DNA of 7,922 nucleotides from Actinobacteria bacterium UBA4719. GTDB taxonomy: Bacteria > Actinomycetota > Actinomycetes > Actinomycetales > Dermatophilaceae. The DNA lies in the NCBI GenBank assembly GCA_002404345.1, contig DHJN01000010.1, forward strand, positions 1 to 7,922, in the 5' to 3' direction. Position 1 is the stretch's first letter, and the number at the start of each line of letters is the position of its first letter. A program made the translations under genes and the position numbers. Positions 4,995-7,922 of the stretch are shown here, one piece after another. The notes beneath the pieces are model-generated. The model did no database searches, had not been told where the DNA came from, and saw nothing but the letters and a program-made list of their open reading frames with translations.

Positions 4995-5012
4995 TGGTAG
5001 GTTCATCTACCA
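4995..5012. other. 6-bp stem-loop TGGTAG/CTACCA
   Basis: TGGTAG (4995-5000) pairs with CTACCA (5007-5012) around a 6-nt loop GTTCAT, 9 nt after the larger hairpin. The loop lacks the A1/G4 signature expected of ANTAR target hairpins on either strand. Confidence 0.45.
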
Positions 5013-5152
5013 CCATCAAGCGTCAACCATCGCAACCAGCATATGTGCAGGTCAGACCCCTTATGCCAACAACCATCAACAATCCTCAGTCACGCATGCC
5101 TAGTAGGAGACCAAGAAGGCCGCCTAAGCCTGGCACGTCTTAACAACGTGAC

Positions 5153-5196
5153 GTATGAAGGGGCCGGGTTGCGTGCGCAGCTCGGCCCCTTCATAC
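5153..5196. repeat. Perfect 14-bp inverted repeat with structured loop
   Basis: The arm at 5153-5166 (GTATGAAGGGGCCG) is exactly complementary to 5183-5196. The 16-nt loop contains a further TGCG/CGCA pairing. It is the strongest hairpin in the window. It has the GC-rich look of an actinobacterial terminator, but there is no T-tract and no gene ends nearby on either strand, so it may instead serve an unannotated RNA, or shield nifJ from upstream transcription. Confidence 0.6.
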
Positions 5197-5230
5197 CTGC
5201 TCACGAACCCCGCGAGTCTTGCCCCAACGC

Positions 5231-5320
5231 CTTGGCAAAGGCTGGGTGTTCTCGGCACAGGAGACGGGGTGTGCCAAGACCACCCAAGGTGTGCCGAGTC
5301 GATGTGTCCACCGTGCCGAG
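5231..5320. promoter_or_regulatory. Five phased copies of a GTGCCGAG-like motif upstream of nifJ
   Basis: CTTGGCAA (5231), CTCGGCAC (5251), GTGCCAAG (5271), GTGCCGAG (5291) and GTGCCGAG (5313) are copies of one 8-mer, the first two in reverse orientation. They begin 20, 20, 20 and 22 bp apart, about two helical turns, so all face the same side of the DNA. The array lies 54 nt before the candidate nifJ promoter. A cooperative regulator-binding array is the simplest reading; in RNA the same copies could pair alternatively. Confidence 0.5.
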
Positions 5321-5373
5321 CAGCAAGAGGTCGGGACCTTGTTCCCTTCGCGACAGACGCGGGGAGCCGTATT

Positions 5374-5403
5374 TTGGCTGGTAGGTGTGGCCAGAAGTAG
5401 AAC
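5374..5403 (+). promoter_or_regulatory. Candidate nifJ promoter
   Basis: TTGGCT (5374-5379), an 18-nt spacer and TAGAAC (5398-5403), predicting a transcript start near 5410. The -10 is imperfect. It is consistent with either nifJ start candidate (5427 or 5499). Confidence 0.35.
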
Positions 5404-5485
5404 CCGTGCGGATCTCGGAGGCTGAAGTGGCTGTTGGATTACCAGAGGCTGTTACGGCGAGCGAAGGACCAGAAGCTCCGGTGTC

Positions 5486-5490
5486 GGGAG
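5486..5490 (+). promoter_or_regulatory. Ribosome binding site supporting the nifJ start at 5499
   Basis: GGGAG lies 8 nt before GTG 5499. A rival site, GGAGG (5417-5421), lies 5 nt before GTG 5427. The 24 codons between the two GTGs have only about 40% G/C at third positions, whereas codons after 5499 are strongly G/C-ending, which favours 5499. Confidence 0.5.
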
Positions 5491-5498
5491 AACCAGAC

Positions 5499-7922
5499 GT
5501 GACCTGGGCATGTGTCGACGGCAACGAGGCGGCCGCCAGGGTCGCTCATGCCTGCAGCGAGGTCATCGCGATCTATCCGATCACCCCCGCCTCGACCATG
5601 GGCGAGCACGCCGATGCCTGGAGCGCCGCCGGAGTGCGCAACCTCTGGGGTTCGGTCCCCGAGGTCGTCGAGATGCAGTCCGAGGCCGGTGCGGCCGGCG
5701 CCCTGCATGGCGCCCTGCTGAAGGGCGCGCTCGGCACGACCTTCACGTCCTCCCAGGGCCTGCTCCTGATGCTGCCCAACATGTATAAGATCGCCGGCGA
5801 GCTGACGCCGTGCGTGATCCACGTCGCCGCCCGCACGCTGGCGACGCACGCCCTGTCGATCTTCGGCGACCACTCCGACGTGATGAGCGCCCGGATGACC
5901 GGCTGGGCGATGCTCTGCTCCTCGTCCGTCCAGGAGGCGCAGGACTTCGCCCTGGTCTCCCACGCCGCCACGCTGCACTCGCGGGTGCCGTTCATGCACT
6001 TCTTTGACGGGTTCCGCACCTCGCACGAGATCAACAAGATCCGGGTCGTCGGCGAGGACGTCATGCGCGCCATGGTTCCGGACGACCTGGTGCTGGAGCA
6101 CCGGATGCGCGGGCTCACCCCCGACGCCCCGACCCTTCGCGGTACCGCCCAGAACCCCGACGCCTTCTTCCAAGGCCGCGAGGCCAGCAACCCGTTCCAC
6201 GACGCGGTGCCCGGGATCGTGCAACAGTCCATGAACGAGTTCGCCGAGCGCACCGGACGGCAGTACAACCTCGTCGACTACCACGGCGCCCCGGACGCGG
6301 AGCGGGTCATCGTGATCATGGGCTCAGGGGCGGGCGCGGTGCGCGAGACCGTGGACACCCTCATCGCCCGCGGTGAGAAGGTCGGCTACCTCAACGTGCG
6401 GCTGTACCGGCCGTTCCCGGTCGAGGCCTTCCTCGCCGCGCTCCCCGCCACCGCGCAACACATCGCCGTCCTCGACCGCTGCAAGGAACCGGGCGCGCCG
6501 GCCGAACCGCTGCACCTCGACGTGGCCACCACCCTGATGGACAGCGTCATGTTCGACGGGGGCCGCACCGTGCAGACCCTCATCGGCGGCCGCTACGGGC
6601 TGTCGAGCAAGGAGTTCACGCCGCCGATGGTGGCAGGGGTCTTCGCCGAGCTCGATCGCGACAAGCCGAAGCGCCGCTTCACCGTCGGCATCGTGGACGA
6701 CGTCACCCACCTCTCGCTGGACCCCGACCCTGACTTCGCCGTGCCGCATACAGCGGTCACTGCGGTGTTCTTCGGCCTGGGCTCCGACGGCACTGTTGGT
6801 GCGAACAAGAACTCGATCAAGATCATCGGGAACGGCACGGACCAGTTCGTCCAGGGCTACTTCGTGCTCGACTCGAAGAAGTCCGGTGGAGTGACCGTCT
6901 CGCACCTGAGATTCGGCGACGATGAGATCCGCTCGACCTATCTGATCGAGTCGGCCGACGTGATCGGCGTCCACCAGTTCTCGCTCCTGCGCACGATGAA
7001 GGTGCTTGAGCTGGCCAAGCCCGGCGGCACGCTCCTGCTGAACTCGCCGTATCCAGCAGACCAGGTGTTCGATCAGCTGCCGGTCGAGGTGCAGCAGCAG
7101 CTGATCGACAAGGACCTGAAGCTGTTCGTCATCGACGCGCACCGGGTGGCCAAGGAGGTCGGTCTCGGAGCGCGGATCAACACGATCATGCAGCCGTGCT
7201 TCTTCCACCTCTCCGGCGTGCTGCCCGTCGATGAGGTCATTCCGCGGATCAAGAACTCGATCGAGAAGGAGTACGGCAAGCGTGGGCGAGGCGTCGTCGA
7301 ACGCAACTTCGCCGCCGTCGACCGCGCCCTCAGCGAGCTGAGCCAGGTCAAGGTGCCCGCCGAGGCGACGAGCACACTGCATCGGATGCCGCCGCTGCCG
7401 AGCACCGCCCCAGACTTCGTCACCCGGGTCATCGCGCCGCTGATGCGTGGTGAGGGTGACCTGCTGCCGGTCAGCGCCATGCCGGCGGACGGCACCTGGC
7501 CCACCGACACTGCCAAGTGGGAGAAGCGGTCGATCGCCCAGGACCTGCCGATCTGGGACCCGGATCTCTGCATCGACTGCGGCAAGTGCGCCGTGACCTG
7601 TCCGCACACCGCGCTGCGGATCAAGATCTTCCCCAGCGAGCAGCTCGAGGGAGCACCTGAAGGCTTCCAGTCCAAGCCCTTCAAGTCACGCGACCTGCCC
7701 GACCACCTGCTCAGCATCACCATCGCCGCCGACGACTGCACCGGCTGCGGGATCTGCGTCGATGTCTGCCCGGCGGTCTCCAAAACCGACCCGACCCACA
7801 GGTCGCTCGACCTCGTCGCCGCCCTGGACCATCGTGACGAGCTGCGGACGAACTTCGAGCACTTCCTGACCATTCCGGAGATCGACCGGACCAAGGTGCG
7901 CCACGACACGGTCAAGGGTGTG
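5499..7922 (+). CDS. nifJ: Pyruvate:ferredoxin (flavodoxin) oxidoreductase, 5' part
   Basis: The first 808 codons of a protein usually about 1170-1200 residues, cut by the window edge. It oxidises pyruvate with CoA to acetyl-CoA and CO2, passing electrons to ferredoxin or flavodoxin in the cytosol. Domain I has YPITPAS (catalytic-type Thr29), MQSEAGA (Glu62, the cofactor-activating Glu) and HVAAR (Arg112), followed by HALSIFGDHSDV and FMHFFDGFRTSHE. Domain II follows with LYRPFPVEAFLAALP and LDRCKEPGAP. The gamma-type domain III has GLGSDGTVGANKNSIKIIG and DSKKSGG(V)T(V)SHLRFG. The ferredoxin-like domain has CIDCGKCAVTCP (from Cys691) and CTGCGICVDVCP (from Cys747), two [4Fe-4S] sites. The proximal-cluster cysteines and the thiamine diphosphate domain should lie beyond the edge. 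There are no frameshifts. The enzyme is oxygen-sensitive in most bacteria. The start could also be GTG 5427. Confidence 0.97.
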   Translation, partial: MTWACVDGNEAAARVAHACSEVIAIYPITPASTMGEHADAWSAAGVRNLWGSVPEVVEMQSEAGAAGALHGALLKGALGTTFTSSQGLLLMLPNMYKIAGELTPCVIHVAARTLATHALSIFGDHSDVMSARMTGWAMLCSSSVQEAQDFALVSHAATLHSRVPFMHFFDGFRTSHEINKIRVVGEDVMRAMVPDDLVLEHRMRGLTPDAPTLRGTAQNPDAFFQGREASNPFHDAVPGIVQQSMNEFAERTGRQYNLVDYHGAPDAERVIVIMGSGAGAVRETVDTLIARGEKVGYLNVRLYRPFPVEAFLAALPATAQHIAVLDRCKEPGAPAEPLHLDVATTLMDSVMFDGGRTVQTLIGGRYGLSSKEFTPPMVAGVFAELDRDKPKRRFTVGIVDDVTHLSLDPDPDFAVPHTAVTAVFFGLGSDGTVGANKNSIKIIGNGTDQFVQGYFVLDSKKSGGVTVSHLRFGDDEIRSTYLIESADVIGVHQFSLLRTMKVLELAKPGGTLLLNSPYPADQVFDQLPVEVQQQLIDKDLKLFVIDAHRVAKEVGLGARINTIMQPCFFHLSGVLPVDEVIPRIKNSIEKEYGKRGRGVVERNFAAVDRALSELSQVKVPAEATSTLHRMPPLPSTAPDFVTRVIAPLMRGEGDLLPVSAMPADGTWPTDTAKWEKRSIAQDLPIWDPDLCIDCGKCAVTCPHTALRIKIFPSEQLEGAPEGFQSKPFKSRDLPDHLLSITIAADDCTGCGICVDVCPAVSKTDPTHRSLDLVAALDHRDELRTNFEHFLTIPEIDRTKVRHDTVKGV

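Larger units (their letters stand above)
4813..5152. other. AT-richer non-coding stretch with short repeats
   Basis: About 340 nt at roughly 50-55% GC, clearly lower than the flanking genes. No believable gene. A sequence near GCCAACCACCATCAAC recurs (4842-4859 and 5065-5082, 16 of 18 bases identical), with a partial copy CCACCATCAA at 5010-5019. The middle holds the stem-loops listed separately. It may be acquired DNA left with the toxin-antitoxin pair, or a structured RNA region. Confidence 0.45.

Noticed and set aside
4943..5012. ANTAR target RNA for the GAF-ANTAR regulator
   Set aside because: ANTAR targets are paired hairpins with 6-nt loops having A at 1 and G at 4. Here one loop has 5 nt and the other reads GTTCAT (ATGAAC on the other strand).
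4842..5082. CRISPR-like array suggested by recurring ACCATCAA
   Set aside because: Copies are irregularly spaced, short and imperfect, with no constant repeat length and no cas genes.
5201..5524. 107-codon minus-strand frame before nifJ
   Set aside because: It spans the nifJ promoter region and start, and is Ser/Thr/Gly-rich without domain features or ribosome site.
6324..7607. Long minus-strand frame (427 codons) and its partner at 5439-6284
   Set aside because: They lie antisense to nifJ, whose plus frame is unbroken and full of family motifs. Their His/Arg/Val-rich composition is the usual mirror of a GC-rich gene.

Overview
This 7.9 kb window is GC-rich (about 50-55% in the lowest stretch, well above 65% in the largest gene). 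It reads as chromosome of an actinobacterium (Actinomycetota). The reasons are GTG/TTG starts, strong G/C third-position bias, a GAF-ANTAR regulator, and small proteins typical of the phylum (a DUF6131-like hydrophobic peptide, CsbD, and a three-helix membrane protein carrying the string GVNPFRRLLG). I cannot assign a genus.

Layout, left to right. (1) 1-147: minus-strand leader-like sequence with stem-loops and a TATAAA box, probably belonging to a gene beyond the left edge. (2) 148-1533, minus strand: two diverged copies of a two-gene module, a hemerythrin-like HHE protein followed by a small membrane protein. In the upstream copy (1533-939) the HHE gene is intact and the membrane gene is an 11-codon stump. 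In the downstream copy (854-148) the membrane gene is intact and the HHE gene has lost iron ligands and an internal block. (3) 1534-1854: non-coding, between divergent genes. (4) 1855-2813, plus strand: three small stress- or membrane-type genes, a 51-aa DUF6131-like peptide, CsbD, and a protein of the low-affinity iron permease family. (5) 2873-3577, minus strand: a GAF-ANTAR RNA-binding antiterminator-type regulator. (6) 3578-4181: about 600 bp without a convincing gene. (7) 4182-4779, plus strand: a HigBA-type toxin-antitoxin operon whose promoter places the transcription start on the toxin ATG (leaderless), with a palindrome over the -10. (8) 4780-5498: about 720 bp non-coding, partly AT-richer, holding several stem-loops, a perfect 14-bp inverted repeat and five copies of a GTGCCGAG-like motif at 20-22 bp spacing. 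(9) 5499 to the right edge, plus strand: the first 808 codons of pyruvate:ferredoxin/flavodoxin oxidoreductase (nifJ), cut by the window before its C-terminal thiamine diphosphate domain.

The theme, as inference only, is stress and oxygen/iron handling: di-iron hemerythrin-type protein, CsbD, an iron-permease-family protein, a GAF-ANTAR sensor and an oxygen-sensitive Fe-S oxidoreductase. I see no clear new multi-gene system. The most unusual signals are the reciprocally decayed HHE/membrane duplication, the regularly phased motif array before nifJ, and the structured non-coding stretch between the toxin-antitoxin pair and nifJ.
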